Source of the DNA: Treponema sp.
Lineage (GTDB): Bacteria > Spirochaetota > Spirochaetia > Treponematales > Breznakiellaceae
NCBI GenBank assembly: GCA_031284195.1
Contig: JAITAI010000217.1
Span: 1 to 11,050, forward strand
Reading direction: 5' to 3'
DNA: 11,050 bases
In this document: positions 1 to 6,014 of the stretch, one piece after another
Layout: every line of letters begins with the position of its first letter
How positions within the stretch are numbered: the stretch's first letter is position 1
Program-made: the position numbers and the translations under genes
The notes under the pieces: model-generated
What the model saw: only the letters and a program-made list of their open reading frames with translations
Database searches by the model: none
Told to the model about the DNA's origin: nothing

Positions 1-18
1 GGTGAATAACCCGGCCCT

Positions 19-438
19 TCAAAAATCTTCGGGAACAAGGCGTCGGGCCGACTTTTTCATACCCTGGATACGTTTGGTGTGGAGTCGTTGTTCCCGCTCT
101 TGTTTGGAAGGCTTGGTGGGTTTACGGTATCGAGGAAGCCGGGCAGCCGCAGTGATGAGGGTTTCCAACCGGGAAAAGGCCCGGTCCTGGTTGGTCTTTT
201 GGGATCGTTCCCCCTCAGAGGAGATAACCAGTGCATCATCCCGGGTGATCCGGGAAGCCAAGATTTCCCGCAGGCGGCCCATCTCCCCTGCAGAGAGACC
301 TTCCAGGTCCTTCAGCAGGATCCGCAGGCTAACCTTGGTGTTGACCTTGTTTACGTTCTGTCCCCCCGGACCGCGGGATCGAGAATAGGTAAGCTCCGCT
401 GCAGCATGGAGGGACCTATGAAGAAGCGCCTGGTTCAT
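19..438 (-). CDS. arfB: Alternative ribosome-rescue peptidyl-tRNA hydrolase ArfB
   Basis: Class I release-factor-like hydrolase that frees nascent chains from ribosomes stalled on mRNAs without a stop codon. The catalytic loop GPGGQNVNKVNTKV is clear, with GGQ at residues 25-27 counted from the chosen start. The protein ends in a basic tail (KPTKPSKQ onward, rich in K and R), which in ArfB lies in the empty mRNA channel and replaces the codon-recognition domains of true release factors. The length of 139 residues matches known ArfB proteins. I chose the ATG at 436-438 because AAGGA lies just upstream and because it places GGQ where E. coli ArfB has it. An alternative TTG at 484-486 would add 16 residues and overlap the metK stop as TTGA, which would allow translational coupling. 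The gene lies directly downstream of metK, probably in the same transcript. Confidence 0.9.
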   Translation of the reverse strand: MNQALLHRSLHAAAELTYSRSRGPGGQNVNKVNTKVSLRILLKDLEGLSAGEMGRLREILASRITRDDALVISSEGERSQKTNQDRAFSRLETLITAAARLPRYRKPTKPSKQEREQRLHTKRIQGMKKSARRLVPEDF

Positions 439-482
439 AGGTCCTTGCTTCGCATGCTGATTCCAGTAGGCAATCGGCTCAA

Positions 483-1652
483 TCAACCCAGCGCACGGGT
501 AAGTTCCGCTACTTTATCGGTTTTTTCCCAAGGGAATTCCCCGCGGCCAAAATGACCGTAGGTAGCGGTTTTCCGATAGATAGGACGCCGGAGATCCAGG
601 GCAGCGATGATCCCAGCAGGGCTCAGGTCAAATACCTGGGTAACCGCTGCTTCTATCAGGTTTTCAGGAGCCGTAGCAGTACCGAAGGTATCCACCATGA
701 CCGAGACCGGGAAAGGTACCCCAATAGCATACGCCAATTCAACCTCACAACGTTCCGCCAATTGGGCGGCCAGGATGTTCTTTGCCACATACCGGGCCAT
801 GTAGGCTGCAGAACGATCCACTTTAGTCGGATCCTTGCCGGAGAAAGCGCCCCCTCCATGCCGGCCCATACCGCCGTAGGTATCCACGATGATCTTCCTG
901 CCGGTAAGACCCGTATCGCCGAAGGGCCCTCCCACCACGAAACGGCCGGTGGGATTGATGAAATACTTCGTTGTTTTGTCTATGAGGCCCGTGGGTTCCA
1001 GGACAGGTCTGATGATCTGGTCGATGATGGTTTCTTTGATGGTCTTGTAGGCAATACCGTCATCGTGCTGGTGGGACAACACGACCGTATCAATCCGTAT
1101 GGGCTTGTGTCCCTCATATTCAACGGTTACTTGGGTTTTTGCATCCGGCCGCAGCCAGGGAATAGTCCGGGTCTTCCGTTGCTCCGTAGCCCGGATCAGG
1201 ATCTGGTGAGCGACGGTAATGGGCAAGGGCATAAACTCCTTGGTCTCGTTACAGGCAAAGCCAAACATCATCCCTTGATCCCCGGCGCCCTGCTGACCTT
1301 GGTACTCTTCAAGGCCACTACCGGAAACACCCTGACTTATGTCAGGCGACTGGCTGTGAATCATATCCAAGACCGCCATGGACTGGTAATCCAAGCCATA
1401 AGCAGGGTCAGTGTATCCCACTTCCCGGGCCACATCCCGAACTACATGCTGAAAATCCACGAAGGTTTTAGTGGTTATTTCTCCCCCAATGAGCACCAGG
1501 GAAGTGGAGGCGAAGGTTTCGCAGGCAACCCGGCTTTGGGGATCGTCTTGTAAACAGGCATCTAATATAGCATCTGAAATCTGGTCACATAGTTTATCAG
1601 GATGACCCTCTCCGACGGATTCGGAAGTAAAGAAAAATCGCCGCTGTTTCAT
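483..1652 (-). CDS. metK: S-adenosylmethionine synthetase (methionine adenosyltransferase)
   Basis: Cytosolic enzyme that makes S-adenosylmethionine from methionine and ATP, releasing phosphate and pyrophosphate. All family hallmarks are present and intact: GEGHPDK near residues 14-20 (active-site H17, metal-binding D19), the GAGDQGMMFGFA signature at 122-133, and the glycine-rich GGGAFSGKD loop at 266-274 that contacts the phosphates. The length of 389 residues is normal and the C-terminal WEKTDKV is typical. The ATG start has an AAGGAG element about 13 bases upstream, a long spacing. It lies 86 bp downstream of the LysM gene on the same strand and just before arfB. I looked for a SAM riboswitch in the 86 bp leader and did not see one. 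The radical SAM enzyme elsewhere in the window would use its product. Confidence 0.98.
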   Translation of the reverse strand: MKQRRFFFTSESVGEGHPDKLCDQISDAILDACLQDDPQSRVACETFASTSLVLIGGEITTKTFVDFQHVVRDVAREVGYTDPAYGLDYQSMAVLDMIHSQSPDISQGVSGSGLEEYQGQQGAGDQGMMFGFACNETKEFMPLPITVAHQILIRATEQRKTRTIPWLRPDAKTQVTVEYEGHKPIRIDTVVLSHQHDDGIAYKTIKETIIDQIIRPVLEPTGLIDKTTKYFINPTGRFVVGGPFGDTGLTGRKIIVDTYGGMGRHGGGAFSGKDPTKVDRSAAYMARYVAKNILAAQLAERCEVELAYAIGVPFPVSVMVDTFGTATAPENLIEAAVTQVFDLSPAGIIAALDLRRPIYRKTATYGHFGRGEFPWEKTDKVAELTRALG

Positions 1653-1738
1653 ACTGGATATGCTACTCCTTATAGTTTAGAGGTAAAATTGCGCCTTAAC
1701 TCTAGTAGGATTTGCGCGTTTTGTATATACCCTGCTTG

Positions 1739-2389
1739 CTACAGCGATTGCGCTACCTGGAGTAGCTTATATTGGATTATAGGTTTCCCTTTTCTTTCAT
1801 AAACCTCTGCCATAGCCAAGAAAAAAATTTTAAGCTGTTCGTTTGCCCTTGGATCCGTAAGGTTTTTCTGTAAATCCGGAATAAATAAGTACATCCCTGG
1901 TATAATGATATCCGGATCCAGTACCCTATCCCTAGAGGCCAATATGATTAAGGGGAAATAATACCCCTTGGTAGTACCGTAATATTTTTTGGCAATCCTT
2001 GAGAGGGTATCCCCCCATACGACCCTATGGATCCGGGCTCCTTCAAGAATCAAGCCTGAACACGGGGTAGGAGGGGTTTCTGCTGGCTTGGTTTGAACCG
2101 GATTCGGAGTTGCATTGGTCTTGCTATACTCCGGTGTAAGAGGGGGAGCTATAACCTTTTCTGAAGGTTCCGGGGCAACCGTTGCTTTGGTTCTAGTTGC
2201 TTTTCCGGTCTTTTCTGTACTTTTAGGAGCAACTGCTGTTTGAACTGCAGCCGAATTTTCTGTTCCTGCGGTAGATTCAGGTGCCGTAGATGCTTGAGGT
2301 GCATCACCTTCTGTAACGACCGGGTCAGTTGCACAACCTAAGGTACAGAGGCCCATGACCGTAATGACTAACAGTAACAGTAATCTCAT
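1739..2389 (-). CDS. LysM-domain lipoprotein
   Basis: Predicted lipoprotein of 216 residues. Residues 1-18 form a short hydrophobic signal (MRLLLLLVITV) followed by LGC with Cys19 as the likely lipidated residue; spirochaetal lipoboxes are often loose in this way. Residues 20-110 are a low-complexity linker rich in Thr, Ala, Pro and Lys. Residues about 120-172 form one LysM domain (HRVVWGDTLSRIAKKYYG, ending IIPGMYLFIPD), which binds N-acetylglucosamine in peptidoglycan. The last 45 residues look helical. The architecture suggests a membrane-anchored protein that reaches peptidoglycan through a flexible spacer. No catalytic domain is visible, so a structural or scaffolding role is an inference. 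The ATG start has GGAG about 10 bases upstream and a perfect TATAAT on its strand at 2416-2421. It is the first gene of a probable LysM-metK-arfB run. Confidence 0.87.
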   Translation of the reverse strand: MRLLLLLVITVMGLCTLGCATDPVVTEGDAPQASTAPESTAGTENSAAVQTAVAPKSTEKTGKATRTKATVAPEPSEKVIAPPLTPEYSKTNATPNPVQTKPAETPPTPCSGLILEGARIHRVVWGDTLSRIAKKYYGTTKGYYFPLIILASRDRVLDPDIIIPGMYLFIPDLQKNLTDPRANEQLKIFFLAMAEVYERKGKPIIQYKLLQVAQSL

Positions 2390-2415
2390 AGGAATGACTC
2401 CACACTATACAATAT

Positions 2416-2421
2416 ATTATA
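2416..2421 (-). promoter_or_regulatory. Candidate -10 box for the LysM-metK-arfB run
   Basis: On the minus strand this is TATAAT, 26 bases before the ATG of the LysM gene, leaving a leader of about 20 bases that contains the GGAG ribosome binding site. No good -35 box is found at 16-18 bases; the best is GATACT. The surrounding 100 bp is very AT-rich, so chance matches are likely. Confidence 0.35.
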
Positions 2422-2431
2422 CATGACTATT

Positions 2432-2460
2432 TTGATAAAGTATCTGTCAGTTTTTATCAT
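2432..2460 (+). promoter_or_regulatory. Candidate sigma-70 promoter facing the pseudogene and metallochaperone
   Basis: TTGATA at 2432-2437 and TATCAT at 2455-2460 are separated by exactly 17 bases, each one mismatch from consensus. It points toward the degraded gene at 2541 and the metallochaperone at 2974. If the relic gene is dead, this promoter may now serve the metallochaperone through a leader of about 500 bases. It is back to back with the -10 box of the LysM gene. The AT-rich setting lowers confidence. Confidence 0.45.
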
Positions 2461-2515
2461 TATTTTATAAAAGTTTTTTAAAAATCTGACTTTTTGAAAC
2501 TGGTTCATGTTACTG

Positions 2516-2535
2516 CGTCACTACAAAAAGTGACG
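2516..2535. repeat. Small inverted repeat upstream of the relic gene
   Basis: CGTCACT at 2516-2522 and AGTGACG at 2529-2535 form a perfect 7 bp dyad around the 6-base spacer ACAAAA. An outer GGTT (2502-2505) and AACC (2537-2540) could extend it with an internal loop. It lies about 55 bases after the candidate -10 box and ends six bases before the ATG at 2541. It could be an operator or an RNA hairpin over the start site. There is no T-run, so it is not a terminator. Confidence 0.4.
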
Positions 2536-2540
2536 AAACC

Positions 2541-2960
2541 ATGTATAGAGACGCGGTGTTTTTTAATGTACAGAAACCCCCTATGGTTTTCTTTCAAGAA
2601 TTATGGCTTTCAACCGGGTTTGAATGGGGAAATTCAGTTGAATTCGATGATGGAAACGTTCATCGGCGCGCTGGGGTTTAACCTCAAGGGGCATTCTTTG
2701 AGGACCAGCGAACTATCATATTCCTCCATTATTTGGGGGTGTTCTCCAGGTGGTAAAGGAGAAGCCCGATAGTAAGGGCTATGACCTCAACGGGAGTTTA
2801 TGTTTGGGCCCGGTATTGGATTTAATTATTATGAAGAAAGGGAGTTTGGGGAAAGCCGAAACACCTTATACTACAACTCCTCTGATCTTGCTTTGGAGGA
2901 GTTTATGAGACAACACGAGGGGTATACCCTGCCGGTTCATTTTGGTATATTGTCTATTAT
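2541..2960 (+). pseudogene. Degraded gene, possibly an outer-membrane beta-barrel protein
   Basis: No single frame is open, yet protein-like sequence passes from frame to frame. From the ATG at 2541, 46 codons read to a TAA at 2679 and include LSTGFEWGNSVEFDDGN. The next frame then gives FNLKGHSL from 2677. A third frame gives NYHIPPLFGGVLQVVKEK and GYDLNGSLCLGP up to about 2805. The frame then shifts back to give GIGFNYYEEREFGES and GYTLPVHFGI. Read together, these pieces alternate aromatic and polar residues and contain Gly-Phe/Tyr turns, as in beta-barrel strands. That needs at least three frameshifts, so I call it a pseudogene. No signal peptide is seen, so the N-terminus may also be lost. 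The exact family is not recognised. Alternatives are a run of small genes or unrelated spacer. Confidence 0.45.
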
Positions 2961-2973
2961 GGAGGAATATACC

Positions 2974-3174
2974 ATGACAACCAGCCTTAAAATTGAAGGA
3001 ATGTCCTGTGAACATTGCGTTAAACATGTAAAAGCAGCGCTTGAAGCAATCAACGGAGTAAAGTCAGCGAAAGTCAAGCTCAAGGAAAAGTCTGCGGTGG
3101 TGGAACATGGGGATGGGGTAGGTCTAGAGACCCTGAAGGCCGCAGTGGTCGAAGCCGGTTACGAGATCGCCTAG
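2974..3174 (+). CDS. Heavy-metal-associated domain protein, CopZ-like metallochaperone
   Basis: Small cytosolic protein of 66 residues that is a single HMA domain. The metal-binding loop GMSCEHC carries the CxxC pair at C12 and C15, and the rest follows the usual pattern (HVKAALEAINGVKSAKVKL in the middle, AVVEAGYEI at the end). Such proteins bind Cu(I) and pass it to a P-type ATPase or a copper regulator; other soft metals are possible. Neither partner is in this window, so it is an orphan chaperone here. I chose the ATG at 2974 because a strong GGAGG ends eight bases before it and the domain begins at once. The same frame is open back to 2800, but that stretch belongs to the upstream gene relic and is not part of the domain. 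Confidence 0.9.
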   Translation: MTTSLKIEGMSCEHCVKHVKAALEAINGVKSAKVKLKEKSAVVEHGDGVGLETLKAAVVEAGYEIA

Positions 3175-3365
3175 GCTCACCTATTTGCCAATAACGTTTG
3201 AGGGGTAAAATCCATGCCCCGGACCAGCAGTGGAGGTTCAGCTTTTCCTCTGCCCTTCAAAAGGACGAGAGGGGTGTTTTGTATTCGCCACTCTGGAGGA
3301 TTATCGTTCATCCCGGGAAGAGCCTTCTGGTCAAGCTTAAATCTCCGCCCGCAATAGACGAGCGC
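3175..3365. other. Intergenic stretch with no convincing gene
   Basis: This lies between the tail-to-tail ends of the metallochaperone and the U32 gene. A TTG-started frame of 62 codons (3198-3386) is open on the plus strand but overlaps the U32 gene end, has no good ribosome binding site and resembles no family I know. No T-run terminator hairpin is seen; only a short GCCTAGGC palindrome lies at the metallochaperone stop. It could be another decayed gene fragment. Confidence 0.4.
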
Positions 3366-5507
3366 TTAAGGATTGGTACCTTTTGATTCCTGGTAAAATC
3401 CATTTTTCCAGTTGAACCGGCTCGTATGGGGGAGGGGTCTGCTGTTCTTCACTCCTCGTATCAGGTCCTGATAATCTCCTTTTTTCAGAAGAGGACCGGA
3501 GAGATCCAAAATAAAACGGGTAAACCCTGCGGCTTTTAGAAAAGGCATTTTGTCGATAATAGAAAAAGGTTGCTCCGGGATAACCAGAGAGCCCTCAGGG
3601 TTACTGATAAGGGTGAAGGATTCATCCCGGCGGTCAGTAAAATGCCGAAAATCATAGGTAGCCCCCAGATCTGTCCGTATATGGAAAAGCGCAGGGTAGG
3701 CAAAAAGGGTAATAAATATAAAGGAACGCCGATGAGGTTCCGCGGTCTGTTCCAGGTTCTGCCGGTTATTCTCCAGGGGGGTAATGGCATGATCCAGACC
3801 TAAGCAGGAAAGAAAGGCCGAAGCCCAGCGGTTAAAGCCATAGAGATAGGGACCGGCAATCACTGCGGCATGGATAGTACGAAAATACGGGCAGTGTCCA
3901 AGGTTGTTCACCACAAACTGACGGTACCCAAGGCTCATAAGCCGGGGTATTTCTTCCTCTAGAACCTGTTCCATAGTTTGGGGAAAATAGGGGTCCAAGA
4001 CCAGGATGATCTCTCCTGGATTAAAGGGCAGCATCTTAGACGTCCCCAGAAGATAGGCTGCGGTCTTGCGGGTATACTTCAGCATGACCCTCACCGGTCT
4101 TGATGATTGGATGATATACAGATCTTCCAACTGGGAAACAGCGATGTAGAGACCCGCTGGAAAGACCGTCTTTCCTTTCTGCTCCTTAGGGGCTTTGGGT
4201 AGGCTTAGAAAAGGGACATGTTCCCAACCAGGTTTCCGCCTGGAATCATCCCTGCCTGGAGGAATCACCGGGGCATACCGCTTTGACCTGTCCTTGGTTT
4301 GGATGAGGTAAACCGCATCTCCTGGTACAAAACCATCGGGAATGGAAATCCATCGCAGCCCCGGCCCTTCTTGGGGGGCCTCTTGAACAAAACTTACCTT
4401 GTGGGATTGGCGGTCTGTATCGTCTGCCCGGTGGAACCGTACTGAATCGCCCAGACCAAGCATAAGGGGGCCTCCAGGGATAAGACCCCGCCGCTCAGAG
4501 CCTGTACCTTTCACCTTGAGGAGCGTACCCAGAGGAATACCGGTTCCACCACTCCTAGCTGCCTGAAGCCAGTCCACCGGCCCTGTATCTTTCTGAGTAT
4601 GCCGAAGGTGAGTATCATAGAAGGAATAAAAAACCGTCTTTTCCCGGGCAAAATCATTACGTAAGATCTGCACCCCTTTTACCATGGCTCGCCGGATCGT
4701 TTCCGCGTTCCCGGAGAGGGCGTCGATAAGCTGCCGGTACGCAGAAACCACGGTACCCACATAGTCAGCGCTCTTCATCCGGCCCTCGATCTTGAAAGCA
4801 TGGATCCCTGCTGCTACCAAATCAGGAACCTGTTCAAATAGTTGGAGGTCCGAAGGGCTGAAATAATATCCACCGGTGGTAGCGGAATGTCCAGGGTCAC
4901 TGGGTCTGAAGTACCGCCTGCACCCCTGGGTACAAAGCCCCCGGTTCGCAGACTTGCCCCCTAGAAAACTGGAAAACAGACAAAGCCCTGAAGCGCTTAC
5001 ACAAAGGGCACCGTGAACAAAAACCTCTAATTCCACGTTGGTATGGATACGGATATCCCTGATTTCATGGAAACTCAGTTCCCGGGCAAGAACAACCCGG
5101 GAAATACCGTATTTAGAAAGGACATTCACCCCCCGGCTTGAGGCGATATTCATCTGGGTAGAGGCATGTAGTTTCAGGGTAGGAAAATGCTCCCGGACCA
5201 TGGTGATGATCCCTAAATCTTGGATAATGAGACCGTCCGGCCCTAGGGAAGCCAAATAATGTAAAAGCTGATAGAGCCGATCCGCTTCCCGCTGTTCAAA
5301 AACCGTATTGACTGTTACATAAAGCTTACGGCCCATACGATGCAGGCTATGCAAGGCGCTTTCAAATTGGGCATAGGTAAAATTGGCACTTCGCATTCGG
5401 GCATTGAAGTTCTTGAGTCCCAGGTACACCCCGTCTGCCCCTTCACTAATAGCCGCGTCCAAGGCTTCCGGGGAACCTGCCGGGGCGAGTAATTCAACTG
5501 ACTTCAT
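3366..5507 (-). CDS. U32 family protein, probable RlhA-like RNA hydroxylation enzyme
   Basis: Protein of 713 residues starting with the U32 hallmark ELLAPAGSPEALDAAI. Residues 1-262 form the U32 barrel domain. The signature VFVHGALCVSASGLC holds C168 and C175, and GLCTQGC holds C191 and C195, four cysteines that could hold an iron-sulfur cluster. KIEGRMKSADYVG follows near 238. Residues about 300-430 fit the DUF3656-type middle domain of long U32 proteins, and the C-terminal third looks like a second, less conserved barrel part (IILVLDPYF, FVVNNLGHCPYF). E. coli RlhA has this long form and hydroxylates a cytidine in 23S rRNA from prephenate; shorter relatives act on tRNA. Older databases call the family peptidase or collagenase. 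RNA hydroxylation is inferred from the family, and the exact target is unknown. The start has no good ribosome binding site (see the promoter at 5519-5547). Confidence 0.85.
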   Translation of the reverse strand: MKSVELLAPAGSPEALDAAISEGADGVYLGLKNFNARMRSANFTYAQFESALHSLHRMGRKLYVTVNTVFEQREADRLYQLLHYLASLGPDGLIIQDLGIITMVREHFPTLKLHASTQMNIASSRGVNVLSKYGISRVVLARELSFHEIRDIRIHTNVELEVFVHGALCVSASGLCLFSSFLGGKSANRGLCTQGCRRYFRPSDPGHSATTGGYYFSPSDLQLFEQVPDLVAAGIHAFKIEGRMKSADYVGTVVSAYRQLIDALSGNAETIRRAMVKGVQILRNDFAREKTVFYSFYDTHLRHTQKDTGPVDWLQAARSGGTGIPLGTLLKVKGTGSERRGLIPGGPLMLGLGDSVRFHRADDTDRQSHKVSFVQEAPQEGPGLRWISIPDGFVPGDAVYLIQTKDRSKRYAPVIPPGRDDSRRKPGWEHVPFLSLPKAPKEQKGKTVFPAGLYIAVSQLEDLYIIQSSRPVRVMLKYTRKTAAYLLGTSKMLPFNPGEIILVLDPYFPQTMEQVLEEEIPRLMSLGYRQFVVNNLGHCPYFRTIHAAVIAGPYLYGFNRWASAFLSCLGLDHAITPLENNRQNLEQTAEPHRRSFIFITLFAYPALFHIRTDLGATYDFRHFTDRRDESFTLISNPEGSLVIPEQPFSIIDKMPFLKAAGFTRFILDLSGPLLKKGDYQDLIRGVKNSRPLPHTSRFNWKNGFYQESKGTNP

Positions 5508-5518
5508 AAGTAGGCCCT

Positions 5519-5547
5519 ATTATAGAGACTCCGGGGCTTCAGTACAA
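5519..5547 (-). promoter_or_regulatory. Candidate promoter of the U32 gene, nearly leaderless
   Basis: On the minus strand, TTGTAC (5542-5547) and a perfect TATAAT (5519-5524) are 17 bases apart. Only 11 bases separate the end of the -10 box from the ATG at 5507, so a normal start of transcription would leave a leader of about 4-5 bases with no room for a ribosome binding site. No AGGAG-like sequence precedes the ATG. The -35 match is weak (TTG only). Confidence 0.45.
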
Positions 5548-5588
5548 GCGTGGATTTTTTCCCCTGTTCTCTATATACTTAAAAATAT

Positions 5589-5617
5589 CCCTGGGCCAAA
5601 CCGTTTTTTACCCAGGG
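5589..5617. repeat. Hairpin in the leader region of the thioredoxin gene
   Basis: CCCTGGG (5589-5595) and CCCAGGG (5611-5617) can pair around a 15-base loop containing a T6 run. On the plus strand it would sit in the thioredoxin leader, just after a possible -10 box TATACT (5574-5579; no good -35). On the minus strand the stem is followed by ATATTTTTAAG, so it could also be a weak terminator for read-through from the radical SAM gene, antisense across thioredoxin. The sequence does not decide between these. Confidence 0.35.
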
Positions 5618-5690
5618 GCTCTGGAGAAAGGTAGGCTTTTTTATGATACCTAACGAACTTTGTTTCTTTCTCCATGAGCAAGGAGTTTCC

Positions 5691-6014
5691 ATGAGTACGA
5701 GTATACAAATAACCGAGGCCAATTTTGAATCTGAAGTCTTACAGTCTCTCATTCCGGTCTTGATAGAGTTTTGGGCAACCTGGTGCGGACCCTGCAGAAT
5801 GATGGCTCCTTTACTGGATGAGATCGCTGAAGAATATGCAGGGACCATTAAAGTGGCTAAGATCAACGTAGATGAAGAGCCGCATCTGGTAGACCGGCAC
5901 GGTATTGCGTCGGTGCCAGTCATGGTCTTGTATAAGCAGGGAGAACTCATCCGGCAAAAGACCGGAGCCCAGACCAAAGCGGTCATAGAAAACCTATTTA
6001 AGGATCTGCTATAG
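5691..6014 (+). CDS. trxA: Thioredoxin
   Basis: Cytosolic thiol-disulfide oxidoreductase of 107 residues, the normal thioredoxin length. The active site is WCGPC with C32 and C35, preceded by FWAT, and the cis-proline is P76 in SVPV. Two positions differ from the standard E. coli pattern: the buried Asp of VDFWA is Glu here (IEFWA, E26), and the Thr after the cis-proline is Val. I chose the ATG at 5691 because AAGGAG lies five bases upstream. An earlier in-frame ATG at 5643 would add 16 residues with no thioredoxin homology and a worse ribosome site. The gene is divergent from the U32 gene and its last 17 bases overlap the end of the radical SAM gene on the other strand. A thioredoxin reductase is not in the window. 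Confidence 0.95.
   Translation: MSTSIQITEANFESEVLQSLIPVLIEFWATWCGPCRMMAPLLDEIAEEYAGTIKVAKINVDEEPHLVDRHGIASVPVMVLYKQGELIRQKTGAQTKAVIENLFKDLL

Noticed and set aside
552..1553. Open frame of 333 codons on the plus strand
   Set aside because: It lies wholly inside metK on the other strand, and metK is certain from its motifs; the frame resembles no protein family.
1653..1738. SAM riboswitch before metK
   Set aside because: The 86 bp between the LysM stop and metK shows no SAM-I-like multi-stem layout or terminator; only short GCGC pairs are present.
2494..2772. Possible 92-residue gene
   Set aside because: Its protein-like portions switch to other frames; it is better explained as part of a frameshifted relic, with no good ribosome site before its ATG.
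2800..2973. N-terminal extension of the metallochaperone
   Set aside because: A strong GGAGG precedes the ATG at 2974 and the HMA domain starts there. The upstream sequence matches the barrel-like relic.
2390..3365. A new metal-resistance or mobile system
   Set aside because: Only one recognised metal gene is present, with no ATPase, regulator, transposase or terminal repeats. A gene relic explains the rest better.
5643..5690. Sixteen-residue N-terminal extension of thioredoxin
   Set aside because: The ATG at 5691 has AAGGAG at good spacing and gives the standard length; the extension has no thioredoxin character.
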